From Gemmatimonas sp. (GTDB taxonomy: Bacteria; Gemmatimonadota; Gemmatimonadetes; Gemmatimonadales; Gemmatimonadaceae): a stretch of DNA of 53,356 nucleotides. Each line of letters begins with the position of its first letter. Position 1 is the first letter of the stretch. Of this stretch, positions 38,249 through 46,402 are shown piece by piece. Made by a program: the position numbers and the translations under genes. The notes under the pieces were generated by a model, which worked only from the letters and a program-made list of their open reading frames with translations, did not search any database and was not told the DNA's origin. Location of the stretch: the NCBI GenBank assembly GCA_013822425.1, contig PNKL01000017.1, positions 1-53,356 of the forward strand, in the 5' to 3' direction.

Positions 38249-38845
38249 CTATTTGCGGGTGGCCATGGAGTTGATCGCCGCGGCCGCATCCTCCAGCGCC
38301 TTCGCCACGCCACGCAGGAACTCGTGGTCGTCGAGGCGGTGCGAGGCCTGCGAATACGTGGTGCGCGCCAGCCGCCCGAACGCCCGGTTCATCTCCTGCA
38401 TGGCGTCACTGGTGAGCCCGGCGCCCGTGCGAGCGATGCGCGAGAAGATGTCGTCCACCGCACTCCGGTGCTGGGCCAGGTGCTGCCGCCCCGCGTCGGT
38501 GATCTCGTACACGCGCTTGCCACTCTCATCTGGCGTGGCGCGCGCGAGGCCCATCTCCTCCAACAGCGTCAGTGTGGGATAGACCGTGCCGGCACTCGGC
38601 TGGTACATGCCGCCCGACTTCTCCTCGATGGCTTTGATGATGTCATAGCCGTGACGGGGACGTTCCTCGAGCAGCGAGAGAATGACCAGTCTCAGGTCTC
38701 CGTGGCCGAAGAACCGGCCGCCGCGGAACGGTCCTCCGCGCAGATGTCCCGCCATTTTCGACATGAAACCCGAAAGGTCCGGATCAAAGCCCCCCCACCC
38801 CCGTCCCGCACCGCGCCGCTCGCAACCACGCTTGTCGAATCGCAT
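38249..38845 (-). CDS. PadR-family transcriptional regulator
   Basis: The protein has 198 residues from the ATG at 38845, which has a GGGGGAAG ribosome site; a start at 38872 is possible. A Gly/Arg-rich N-terminal tail of about 45 residues precedes the PadR winged helix (LRLVILSLLEERPRHGYDII, then QPSAGTVYPTLTLLEEMGLA and GKRVYEITDAG). A C-terminal helical dimerisation segment follows. It likely represses its own gene or a neighbour in response to a small molecule. The AT-rich palindrome at 38886-38917 is the best operator candidate. Confidence 0.9.
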   Translation of the reverse strand: MRFDKRGCERRGAGRGWGGFDPDLSGFMSKMAGHLRGGPFRGGRFFGHGDLRLVILSLLEERPRHGYDIIKAIEEKSGGMYQPSAGTVYPTLTLLEEMGLARATPDESGKRVYEITDAGRQHLAQHRSAVDDIFSRIARTGAGLTSDAMQEMNRAFGRLARTTYSQASHRLDDHEFLRGVAKALEDAAAAINSMATRK

Positions 38846-38885
38846 CGCTTCCCCCGTGTCGTAGCCCCTCAAGTGAATGCAGTTC

Positions 38886-38917
38886 CGATATTACTAAGAT
38901 ATAACTAAGATATATCG
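38886..38917. promoter_or_regulatory. Candidate PadR operator/promoter
   Basis: This AT-rich 32-bp island sits in GC-rich DNA 41 bases upstream of padR. Its ends are inverted (CGATAT ... ATATCG), and inside it are two direct copies of ACTAAGATAT spaced 11 bp (38893 and 38904). The dyad and the helical spacing fit a dimer-binding autoregulatory site overlapping a promoter. Confidence 0.55.
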
Positions 38918-39094
38918 AAATACAAGAGGTCAATACCGGACTGAGCGGTGGCTTGGCGGAATCCCAGTGGCGGTGGACAGGTACAGACTCCTGATGGGGC
39001 GTCATTCGCAGTCTCGGGTGCGCCGAACGCCCGAGTGGTGTTGTCTGACCCAGAGGTACGCGCCAATTATCAATAAGGAGATCTCGGAGCACCG

Positions 39095-39802
39095 GTGTTC
39101 GATCTGCTGCAGCATCCGCCTCGCAGTCGGGAGCCCCTGTTGGCGGGGGCGGGCGTGAGCCTTGTCGTGCACGCGGCCTTGGTGCTCGCGGTCACGGTTG
39201 GCGCCGGGCAGACGCTGATGCAGCCCCCAGTTACCGCGAGCGAGTCCATCATCGAGTCGGCGCTCAAGTACCGGTTGCCGCCGGACCGTCCGGGCCAGAG
39301 CGCGGTGGAAGAGCAGGCACGATGGTCGTCGGCGCGCCCGGCGGCGCTGCCGCCGGGAAACCCGGAGACGTACTCACCGCAGGTCGAGCCCGCCGGAACG
39401 CCGGTACCAGACGTCGAGGACAGCGCCGCACCGGTGCCGCTGGCCGAGGCCGCCGCGGCGCAGAATGCGTTCACCCTGCTCGATGTAGACACGGCTGCGG
39501 TGCGTGATCCCTCGAGCGCCGTGCCCGTTTATCCACCCCTGCTCGAGAGGCGGGGAATCGAGGGGACGGCTGTGGTGCGCTTTGTTGTGGACACGACGGG
39601 ACGTGCCGACCTCGCAACCTTCCGTCTCATCGAGACCAATCATCCCCTGTTTGCCGCCGCCGTGCGTGACGCGCTGCCGGGGATGAAGTTCCATCCGGCC
39701 ACCGTCGGGCCGAAAAAGGTGAGGCAGCTGGTCGAGATCCCGTTCGGCTTCCGGATCATCCAGCGGGGCAGCGCGAACGCAACAGGCAAGCCTGACATCT
39801 GA
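39095..39802 (+). CDS. tonB: TonB-family energy transducer
   Basis: The protein has 235 residues from the GTG at 39095, with a purine-rich ribosome site (AAGGAG/CGGAG) upstream. One N-terminal membrane anchor (GAGVSLVVHAALVLAVTVGA) is followed by a Pro/Ala-rich periplasmic spacer and a C-terminal TonB domain (VYPPLLERRGIEGTAVVRFV, then LFAAAVRDALPGMKFHPATV). It would couple the proton gradient to outer-membrane receptors such as the one at 46.4-50.3 kb. ExbB/ExbD are not in the window. Confidence 0.85.
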   Translation: MFDLLQHPPRSREPLLAGAGVSLVVHAALVLAVTVGAGQTLMQPPVTASESIIESALKYRLPPDRPGQSAVEEQARWSSARPAALPPGNPETYSPQVEPAGTPVPDVEDSAAPVPLAEAAAAQNAFTLLDVDTAAVRDPSSAVPVYPPLLERRGIEGTAVVRFVVDTTGRADLATFRLIETNHPLFAAAVRDALPGMKFHPATVGPKKVRQLVEIPFGFRIIQRGSANATGKPDI

Positions 39803-39855
39803 CCGCGACTACCGGAGCCCAGGGCGCGGAGGGCCACGAGGCGGAGGAACGAATC

Positions 39856-39892
39856 GAGCGCGCGCCGCAAGTCATTCCCGCGGCGCGCGCTC
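39856..39892. terminator. Bidirectional terminator between tonB and the efflux operon
   Basis: A perfect 13-bp stem (GAGCGCGCGCCGC with its complement) around an 11-base loop lies between two convergent genes. TCTT follows on the plus side. Confidence 0.7.
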
Positions 39893-39921
39893 TCTTGGTG
39901 TTGCCCGTCGCGGTGGCCGCT

Positions 39922-41145
39922 CTACTCGTACCGGAGCGCGACGATCGGATCCATCGCCGCCGCGCGACGCGCGGGATAGACGCCGAAGATCACGCCCACC
40001 GCCGCGGAGAAGCAGAAGGCCAGCGTCACCGCGGTGGAGTCCACCGAGGTGGTCCATCCCATCAGCTGCGTGAAGGCCGTGGCGCCGCCCGTTCCCACGA
40101 GGATGCCGATCGTTCCGCCCACCAGGCAGAGCACCACCGCCTCAACGAGGAACTGGAACATGATGTTCATTCGCGTGGCGCCGAGCGCCTTGCGGATGCC
40201 GATCTCGCGCGTGCGCTCGGTCACGGACACCAGCATGATGTTCATGATGCCGATGCCGCCGACGATCAGCGACACGGTGGCGATGCCGGCGAGGAGCAGC
40301 GAGAACACCGCGGTCGTTTCGCCGAGCGTGTTCAGGAAGTCGGCCTGCGAACGGATGTTGAAATCGTCTTCCTTGCCGGCACGCAGCCGGTGCTCGCGGC
40401 GCAGGATCTTCTGGATTTCCGCCATCGTCTGGGGGATTTCGTCTTCCGAGGGCGACAGCACGGAAATGGACCGCACGCGGTTCTGTCCGAGTACGCGGTA
40501 GCGCGCGGTCGTGATCGGAATCAGGACCTGGTCATCCGGGTTGTTGAAGGGTGAGGCCTGCCCCTTCGACTTGAAGACGCCGATGATGGTGAACTGGATG
40601 CCGCGGATGCGCACCGTCTCACCGAGGATTGCCTCGGGGGTCTGCAGGCCGAGGTTCTCCACCACGGTCGGTCCGACGATGCCGACGCGCTGGCGCGAGT
40701 TGTCTTCCGCGGTCGTGAAGAACCTGCCGGCGGCCATTTCGTACTTGCGCACTTCCGGAAAATTCGACGTGACGCCGACGATCTGCGTGTTGGTGTTCCT
40801 GTTGAGGTACTGGACCTGCAGGCTGCCCGACATCTCGGGCTGCACGGCAAGGATCTTTTCGCCGCGCTCTGCGAGTGCCGCGGCATCCTCGAGCGTGAGG
40901 CGGGCGCTGCCGAATCCGGTGCGCACACCGCCTGGCCCGAATGCGTGCCCCGGGCTGACGGTGAGGAGCGTGGTGCCGAGGGCGGCGATGCGGTCGTTCA
41001 CCGCTTTCTGCGCGCCATGGCCGAGCGCGACCACGGCGATGACGGCGGCGACGCCGATCACGATGCCGAGCATGGTGAGCAGGGAACGCAGCTTGTTGGC
41101 ACGCAGCGCGCCCAGCGCGACCATGATGGTTTCGCCAAAGAGCAT
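39922..41145 (-). CDS. MacB-like ABC transporter permease (no ATPase domain)
   Basis: The protein has 407 residues from the ATG at 41145, four bases after the adaptor stop. Four membrane helices are arranged as one N-terminal (LTMLGIVIGVAAVIAVVALG), a large periplasmic MacB_PCD domain, and three C-terminal helices in the FtsX domain (LLLAGIATVSLIVGGIGIMN, TEREIG-like EIGIRKALGATRMNI, LAFCFSAAVGVIFGVYPARRAA). It is a mechanotransmission permease for export with the MacA and TolC-like partners upstream. The ATP-binding subunit that such a permease needs is not encoded in this operon. Confidence 0.9.
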   Translation of the reverse strand: MLFGETIMVALGALRANKLRSLLTMLGIVIGVAAVIAVVALGHGAQKAVNDRIAALGTTLLTVSPGHAFGPGGVRTGFGSARLTLEDAAALAERGEKILAVQPEMSGSLQVQYLNRNTNTQIVGVTSNFPEVRKYEMAAGRFFTTAEDNSRQRVGIVGPTVVENLGLQTPEAILGETVRIRGIQFTIIGVFKSKGQASPFNNPDDQVLIPITTARYRVLGQNRVRSISVLSPSEDEIPQTMAEIQKILRREHRLRAGKEDDFNIRSQADFLNTLGETTAVFSLLLAGIATVSLIVGGIGIMNIMLVSVTERTREIGIRKALGATRMNIMFQFLVEAVVLCLVGGTIGILVGTGGATAFTQLMGWTTSVDSTAVTLAFCFSAAVGVIFGVYPARRAAAMDPIVALRYE

Positions 41146-41149
41146 GAGT

Positions 41150-42919
41150 TTAATTCCTCGGACGCGCCGTCGCGCCGCCGCTTGGTGCGCCACCGCCGCC
41201 ACTGGGGCCACCCGGGCCGCCTCCCCCGCCCGGGCCGCCGCGGCCGCCCGCGGCGGTGGCGCCGCCGAGCGGATTGCCGCCGCCCATCATCTGACGTGCG
41301 CGGTCCTGCGCCTGCTGGCGCTGGGCCTGCATCGCGGCTGCGGAGAGGAGCGCGACGTTCTCGCCTTCCTTGAGGCCGTCGAGCACTTCGGTGTAGTCGT
41401 AGTTCGCCACGCCGAGCCGTACCATGCGCGGCTCCCACGTGGAGTCGGCCTTCTGGACGAACACGAGTCCGGTACGGGAGCGGGTGCGCATGCCCGGCGC
41501 TTGCGGCACTTCTACCGCGCGGCCGGCCTGATCGCCGCGGCTGCCCTGGTCGCCGCGGCTGCCCTGCATGCCGCCACCGTTGCCGCCTTCGCGGCGACGG
41601 CAGGCGCCGGCAATGCGGGCGTCCACGCCGAGCTTGGTGTACAGCTCCTGCGTCTGCGGGAACAGCGCGCGGCGGTCGGCGTCGGGGTTGCGCAACTGCT
41701 CGAACAGCGCGTCGAGCTGCTTGGCCACGGCCGGCTGCTTCTTCAGTGCATCGCTCACCTTCTTGCAGTCGGCGTCCGTGACTTCCACCCGCTGAAACCC
41801 GCCGCCCTGGCCGCCGCCCTGGCCGAAGCCCTGGGGCAGGAGATTCACCTCGCCGTTGCTGGTCTGGGACCGCCCGCCCTGGCCACGCGTGGCGCCTCCA
41901 GCACCGCCGGGGCGGCCCCCCTGCCCGCCGCGGAACATGGCCCCCATGTTTGCGCGCAACTGCGCCGACACGCTGTCGGGGTTGAGGTTGAGGAGGGGTG
42001 CCACGCTCTGCACCTCGCGCATGCTGCGCACCGCATCATTCGGGATGGAAAGCACGCCCGTGCGGCGATCGACGAGCACCGACGCCTCGCCGTTCATGCC
42101 GGGCCGCAGCAGGCCTTCTTCGTTGGACAGCGAGATGAGCACCGGGAACATCGTGACGTTTTGCTGGACGACGGCCTGGGGTTCGACTTTCTCAACCTTC
42201 CCGCGGAAGGGGCGGTCCGGGAAGGCATCCACCGTGACGGTCGCTTCCTGTCCGGCGACGATCTGCCCGATGTCGGTTTCGTTGACGAGCGCGCGCGCCC
42301 GCACCCGCTGGAGGTTGGCCATCTTGAGGATGGTGGAACCGCCGCCGACCGACGACGTGCCAGCCTGGATGACCTGACCCAGGGAGACTGTCTTCTCGAT
42401 GACGGTGCCCTCGACCGGCGCGCGCACGGTGGCGTCCTCGAGCCGCGTCTGCGCCAGGTCAAGCGCGGTCCGGGCGCGCACGAAGCTGGCCGTCGAGTTG
42501 GCGAAATCCAGGTTGGCCGTCTCGTTCTCCTGGGCGGTGATGATGCGCTGGCCGAACAAGTCGTCCGAGCGCTTCTTCTGGGCCGTCGAGGTGGTGAGTT
42601 TGGCCTGCGCCGCGTCGTAGTCGGCCTGCGCCTGGTTGGCGGCATTCGTCAGGTCGCGGGTGTCGATCTGGACGATGAGGTCGCCCGGCTTCACGTACGA
42701 GCCGACCTCGACGGTCATCTTGGTGATCTGGCCCGACGCGGTTTTCGACTTGACCTCGACGATGTTGATGGGCTCGATGATCGCGGTCGCCGTGGCGTCG
42801 ACGATGATATCGCGCCGTGTGACGGGCGCGGTCTGGATGGCTATCTGCTTCTCGGCCTTCTTGCCGCAGGCGGCGAAGGACAGGAGTGCGGCAATGGCGA
42901 AGAGGAATCGACGGTTCAC
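41150..42919 (-). CDS. MacA/HlyD-type periplasmic adaptor lipoprotein
   Basis: The protein has 589 residues from the GTG at 42919, with a TTGGAG site 6 bases upstream and a lipoprotein signal ending LSFAAC; an alternative GTG at 42958 overlaps the tolC stop but would bury the signal. The barrel-hairpin-lipoyl layout is visible: KMTVEVGSYVKPGDLIVQID, helical hairpin with QADYDAAQAKLTTSTAQKK, and VRAPVEGTVIEKTVSLGQ. The C-terminal part is unusual: Gly/Gln-rich linkers and a helical insert of about 75 residues (DADCKKVSDALKKQPAVAKQ, then ALFPQTQELYTKL), before a final membrane-proximal domain. It links permease and outer-membrane channel. Confidence 0.88.
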   Translation of the reverse strand: MNRRFLFAIAALLSFAACGKKAEKQIAIQTAPVTRRDIIVDATATAIIEPINIVEVKSKTASGQITKMTVEVGSYVKPGDLIVQIDTRDLTNAANQAQADYDAAQAKLTTSTAQKKRSDDLFGQRIITAQENETANLDFANSTASFVRARTALDLAQTRLEDATVRAPVEGTVIEKTVSLGQVIQAGTSSVGGGSTILKMANLQRVRARALVNETDIGQIVAGQEATVTVDAFPDRPFRGKVEKVEPQAVVQQNVTMFPVLISLSNEEGLLRPGMNGEASVLVDRRTGVLSIPNDAVRSMREVQSVAPLLNLNPDSVSAQLRANMGAMFRGGQGGRPGGAGGATRGQGGRSQTSNGEVNLLPQGFGQGGGQGGGFQRVEVTDADCKKVSDALKKQPAVAKQLDALFEQLRNPDADRRALFPQTQELYTKLGVDARIAGACRRREGGNGGGMQGSRGDQGSRGDQAGRAVEVPQAPGMRTRSRTGLVFVQKADSTWEPRMVRLGVANYDYTEVLDGLKEGENVALLSAAAMQAQRQQAQDRARQMMGGGNPLGGATAAGGRGGPGGGGGPGGPSGGGGAPSGGATARPRN

Positions 42920-42954
42920 AAGGTGCTCCAAAAGGGGCGTCGGTCGGTGTCTGG

Positions 42955-44259
42955 TCACTTGAGGTCGCGTCCGACGAGGGCCTCGACCTGCGCCTTGGCG
43001 ATGCGGGCGTCGTAACGTGCCTGGATGAGCGAGGCGCGGGCCTGGTCGAGCGTGGTCTGCGAGGTCAGCAGGTCGAGCAGCACGGAGGCGCCGAGATTGT
43101 AGCGCTGCTGCTGCACGCGGAGGTCTTCCTCGGCGGCGGCGACGCTCGACAATTGGATGGCGACCCGCTCCTCGGCGGTGCGGAACGCGCCGAGGAACTG
43201 CACCAGCGACTGCTGCTGGGCGAGCCTGGCGTCACGCAGCGCGGCGACGGCGTTGTCCTCGGCCACCGACGTACGCAGGACGTTCTCTTCGCGGCTCAGG
43301 TTGTTGAAGAGCGGGAAGTTCAGGGAAAAGCGCAGGCTGTTCTGCTTCGGAATGCGGCCGCTCCCCCAGTCGAACGTGTCCGAGGTGTTGTTGCCGCTCA
43401 GGCTGTACGACGAGGAAATGGTGGGCATGTACGGCGTCTTGGCCGCCTTCTTCGACGTGCGGGCGGCGACGAGCGCGGCTTCGGCCTGGCGCACCGACGG
43501 GCCGTCGAGCGCCATGGCCGTGAGTCGGGCCGAATCGAGCACGATGCGGCCCATCTCGGCTGTGTCGGCCGGCATGGCCGTGACGACGTCGGCGGCGCCC
43601 ACGAGGCGCGACAGGCCGGCGTTGGCAACGCGCAAGTTGTTCTGGGCGGTCAGCATCGCGAGGCGCGCATTGCCCACCTGGATGGCACTGCGCAGCGAGT
43701 CGCTCTTGGTGGCCGCGCCGGCGCGCACCTTGGCCGTCGAGGACTTGAGCTGTTCCGTGGCCTGTTCGAGCTGCCGCCGGGCGGCGGCCTCGCTCTCGCG
43801 CGCAGCGAGCACGGCGAAGTACTGCTGCTTGACCTGGAGTGCGATGTTGTAGCGCTGCGACGTCTCGCTGGCGTCGGCCGCGTCGACGTTGGCCTCGGCC
43901 GCACGGAGGTTGTACCAGCGACGGCCGCCGTCGAACAGTTCGAGATTGGCGGAGAGGCCGCGCGAGAACGACCACGGCGAGCCGCTATATGGCACCAACC
44001 TCCCCTGGAAGAATATCTCGCCGCCCTGCCGCGCGCCGGAACCCGAAACGGAGAGCGACGGGATGTACTGCGCGTAGGCCGTGCGCACGGCGGCCGCGCT
44101 GGTGCGCAGGGCGTTGCGCGCCGTCACGGCGGCCGGTGCGTTGCGTTGGGCCTGCTGCACCGCTTCGTCGAGCGCGATGGGGCGTGCGCCGTCGCCGCCC
44201 GGCTGCTGGGCGGCGAGTGCGATGGGTGCGGCAAGGAACAGCAAGGCAAGTCGCATCAT
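42955..44259 (-). CDS. TolC-family outer-membrane efflux protein
   Basis: The protein has 434 residues with signal peptide LALLFLAAPIALAAQ. Two TolC repeats contain long coiled-coil helices (ALDEAVQQAQRNAPAAVTAR and the later LAQQQSLVQFLGAFRTAEER) and beta segments (IPSLSVSGSGARQGG, MPTISSSYSLSGN). It forms the trimeric outer-membrane duct for the MacA/MacB-like pump encoded just downstream. There is a 3-base gap from the Spy-like gene upstream. Confidence 0.93.
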   Translation of the reverse strand: MMRLALLFLAAPIALAAQQPGGDGARPIALDEAVQQAQRNAPAAVTARNALRTSAAAVRTAYAQYIPSLSVSGSGARQGGEIFFQGRLVPYSGSPWSFSRGLSANLELFDGGRRWYNLRAAEANVDAADASETSQRYNIALQVKQQYFAVLAARESEAAARRQLEQATEQLKSSTAKVRAGAATKSDSLRSAIQVGNARLAMLTAQNNLRVANAGLSRLVGAADVVTAMPADTAEMGRIVLDSARLTAMALDGPSVRQAEAALVAARTSKKAAKTPYMPTISSSYSLSGNNTSDTFDWGSGRIPKQNSLRFSLNFPLFNNLSREENVLRTSVAEDNAVAALRDARLAQQQSLVQFLGAFRTAEERVAIQLSSVAAAEEDLRVQQQRYNLGASVLLDLLTSQTTLDQARASLIQARYDARIAKAQVEALVGRDLK

Positions 44260-44262
44260 GTG

Positions 44263-44628
44263 CTATTTCTTCTCCTGCGTGCGGGCTTTCTGGTCCCGCT
44301 GCATCTGTTCATACACGCGCAGCTGCTCCGGCGTGAGCAGGGCCGATATCTTGCCCCGCGCGTCGGCCCGAACCGAGTCCAATTGGGGCCTGATCGGCAC
44401 CACCAGCAGAGACTCGGCCCGGAAGCGCACGTCGAGAATGCTGTCCACCGCAGCCCGCTGGGCCGCCGTGAGCTTGAGGTCGTTGGCGAACCGCTCCCGC
44501 ATCACGCGGACGGAAGTCCGTGTCGCGATGGAGGGGCGGAACATGCGGTCGGCGGCGACGCCGATGGCGATGCCTGCCACGGCCGCTGCCAGATAGAACG
44601 CCAGGGCCAGTCCTTTGGTTCGTGTCAT
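44263..44628 (-). CDS. Spy/CpxP-like membrane-anchored protein
   Basis: The protein has 121 residues. One N-terminal membrane helix (GLALAFYLAAAVAGIAIGVA) is followed by a helical periplasmic part with two LTxxQ motifs (LKLTAAQRAAVDSIL near residue 52, ALLTPEQLRVYEQM near residue 96), as in Spy, CpxP and metal-sensor CnrX-like proteins. It lies between the anti-sigma and tolC, so it may sense periplasmic stress and signal through the anti-sigma factor; this is inferred from order. Confidence 0.75.
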   Translation of the reverse strand: MTRTKGLALAFYLAAAVAGIAIGVAADRMFRPSIATRTSVRVMRERFANDLKLTAAQRAAVDSILDVRFRAESLLVVPIRPQLDSVRADARGKISALLTPEQLRVYEQMQRDQKARTQEKK

Positions 44629-44661
44629 CGGAAAGCCGGAAAGGGAGCGGTGCCCGGAGGG

Positions 44662-45042
44662 CTACCGCCCGTTGATGTAATTGAGCGTCGCCTGCCGTTC
44701 GGTCTGCGCGTCGCGAATGGCGATGGTCGGGCCGCTCGCAGGGGATCCGAGCACGGATTCGTAGGCCATCTGGCGCTGCTCGGCGCGTGAGCGCAGGAAG
44801 AGCGAACCGGCGACGATGAGCGCAAAACCGGCGGCGATGAGGCCGACGCGTACCCATTGGGTGGGAACCGACCACCAGGAATCAAGCGACTCGCCCTGGG
44901 CGATGCGGTCCATGATGCGCTGCTCGAGTGCGGTCCAGTAGCCGGCCGAGTCGGGGGCGGCGTAGAGCGTGCGCAGGGCGTTGGTCAGTTCTGCATCGCC
45001 GTCGTCGGGAACGAGGACGGGTGCGGAGTAGTCAGTGGTCAT
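44662..45042 (-). CDS. Single-TM anti-sigma-factor-like protein
   Basis: The protein has 126 residues; the ATG at 45042 overlaps the sigma-factor stop (ATGA). The N-terminal cytosolic part (ELTNALRTLYAAPDSAGYWT, EQRIMDRIAQGE) precedes one membrane helix (WVRVGLIAAGFALIVAGSLF) and a short periplasmic tail. The size, topology and coupling to an ECF sigma gene support a role as its membrane anti-sigma factor. No zinc-binding HxxxCxxC motif is present, so it is not a ZAS-type anti-sigma. Confidence 0.7.
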   Translation of the reverse strand: MTTDYSAPVLVPDDGDAELTNALRTLYAAPDSAGYWTALEQRIMDRIAQGESLDSWWSVPTQWVRVGLIAAGFALIVAGSLFLRSRAEQRQMAYESVLGSPASGPTIAIRDAQTERQATLNYINGR

Positions 45043-45650
45043 TGGGGACTCCGAAGCTGTTCGAGCAGGCGTCGCAGCGTCGACCGTGCGTAGTGCAGGT
45101 CGGAGCGCGCCGTCCCCTCGGGAATGCCGAGCAATTTGCCGATCTCCGAGTGCTTGAACCCCTCGACGTCGTGCAGCACGATCACGGCGCGCTGACGCTC
45201 GGGCAGGCGCGACAGCGCATCGCTCAGCCGCATGCGCAGTTCGTCGCCTTCCGCGGGGTCGCGGAATGGCGACGCGATGGTCTCGGGGAGGTCGTCGGCG
45301 TCGCGGACTTTGCGGCGCCGCGTGATATCGAGCGACGCGTTGGCCACGATCCGGTGCAGCCACGCACCGAAGGCCTGGTCGGGGAGGAAACGGTGCAGGG
45401 CGCGGTAGGCGTGCAGGAAGGCATCCTGCACGGCGTCCTCCGCGTCCTCGTGAGTCGTCACGATGGCGCGCGCCACGGCGTAGGCCCGCCGCTGATGGCG
45501 GCGGACCAGCTCCGAAAAGGCCTCGAGCTCACCGCGCTGCGCGGAAAGTATGAGGGCCTTCTCGTCGTCGGGGCGGTCAGGCGTCGTCACGTATCGGCGA
45601 ATTCTGCCGGGCAACGTCACGGACACCGGACGCAGGGCAATCGCGGTCAT
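45039..45650 (-). CDS. ECF RNA polymerase sigma factor
   Basis: The protein has 203 residues. Region 2 (AFSELVRRHQRRAYAVARAI, EDAEDAVQDAFLHAYRAL, AFGAWLHRIVANASLDITRR) and region 4 (LSRLPERQRAVIVLHDVEGF, HSEIGKLLGIPEGTARSDLH) are complete. The first 30 residues are extra. It is the first gene of an operon sigma, anti-sigma, Spy-like, tolC, adaptor, permease, and probably controls its own efflux operon. A similar operon starts at 51858. Confidence 0.93.
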   Translation of the reverse strand: MTAIALRPVSVTLPGRIRRYVTTPDRPDDEKALILSAQRGELEAFSELVRRHQRRAYAVARAIVTTHEDAEDAVQDAFLHAYRALHRFLPDQAFGAWLHRIVANASLDITRRRKVRDADDLPETIASPFRDPAEGDELRMRLSDALSRLPERQRAVIVLHDVEGFKHSEIGKLLGIPEGTARSDLHYARSTLRRLLEQLRSPQ

Positions 45651-45717
45651 CGCGTCTCGTCACAAGGTGCATTCCATAGACGGATGGTGGGGGGGAAACG
45701 TTGAGGGGGACTGGGGC

Positions 45718-45735
45718 GGGGTGCAGGGGCACGGT
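45718..45735. repeat. Single copy of the 18-bp G-rich unit
   Basis: GGGGTGCAGGGGCACGGT is the same unit that forms the array at 18556-18691. It sits at the 3' end of the HD-domain gene, 5 bases from its stop. Confidence 0.75.
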
Positions 45736-45739
45736 GCCC

Positions 45740-46321
45740 TCATACCCCTTTCAACCCGAGTTGCTCAGCATTGCCCTTGAGCGCCTCGACGACGAACGCA
45801 ATATGCGCCTCGAGTTCGACGCCCAGTTCCGCGGCGCCGACCGTGATGTCCTCGCGCGAGACGCCGCGGGCGAAGCCCTTGTCCTTCATCTTCTTCCGCA
45901 CCGACGAGGGCTCGAGGTCAAGGATGCTCTTGCTCGGGCGCACGTACGTGGCCGCCGTGATGAGGCCGCACAGTTCGTCCACCGCGAACAGCGTCTTCGC
46001 CATCTGCGATTCGCGCGGCGTATTGGTGTACCCGGCGTGTCCCATGATGGCGGCGCAGATCTCCTCGGAAACGCCCAGCGTGCGAAGATGCCGCACTCCT
46101 TCCGCCGGATGCTCATCGGTGGCCGAATGCGCGTCGTTGGGGAAACGCTCGTAGTCGTAATCGTGCAAGAGGCCGGCGATGGCCCAGGCCTCCTCGTCCG
46201 CGCCGAACTGGCGTGCATACGCGCGCATGGCCGTCTCGACGGCGAGCATGTGCTTGCGGAGCGATTCGCTCTGCGTCCATTCGCAGACGAGAGACCAGGC
46301 GGCGCTACGGTCTATGGTCAT
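45740..46321 (-). CDS. HD-domain phosphohydrolase
   Basis: The protein has 193 residues. Metal ligands typical of the HD superfamily are visible: H24 (RKHMLAVE), H53-D54 (AGLLHDYDYERFP), H71 (DEHPAEGVRHL) and D116 (LFAVDELCGLI). Small cytosolic HD hydrolases of this sort act on nucleotides or phosphorylated metabolites. The sequence does not show the substrate. It stands alone between two ECF operons, and both ends touch G-rich repeats. Confidence 0.85.
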   Translation of the reverse strand: MTIDRSAAWSLVCEWTQSESLRKHMLAVETAMRAYARQFGADEEAWAIAGLLHDYDYERFPNDAHSATDEHPAEGVRHLRTLGVSEEICAAIMGHAGYTNTPRESQMAKTLFAVDELCGLITAATYVRPSKSILDLEPSSVRKKMKDKGFARGVSREDITVGAAELGVELEAHIAFVVEALKGNAEQLGLKGV

Positions 46322-46330
46322 ACCGAGAGG

Positions 46331-46391
46331 GGAAGGTGCGGGGTGTGGTGCAGGGTACAGGGAACAGGGTGTGGTGCGTGGAGCGGGGGGT
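46331..46391. repeat. G-rich GGGTGTGGTGCAGGGTACAGG repeat
   Basis: Two direct copies of AGGGTGTGGTGC-like sequence are separated by AGGGTACAGGGAAC. The repeat fills the space between the receptor stop and the HD-domain start. It has the same base character as the 18-bp family but is not an exact match, and it has no inverted partner. Confidence 0.6.
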
Positions 46392-46402
46392 GAGAACGCA
46401 AA

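Noticed and set aside
40511-43015. 834-codon plus-strand frame over the efflux genes
   Set aside because: Shadow frame; the minus-strand permease and adaptor are well supported, and this one crosses both gene ends.
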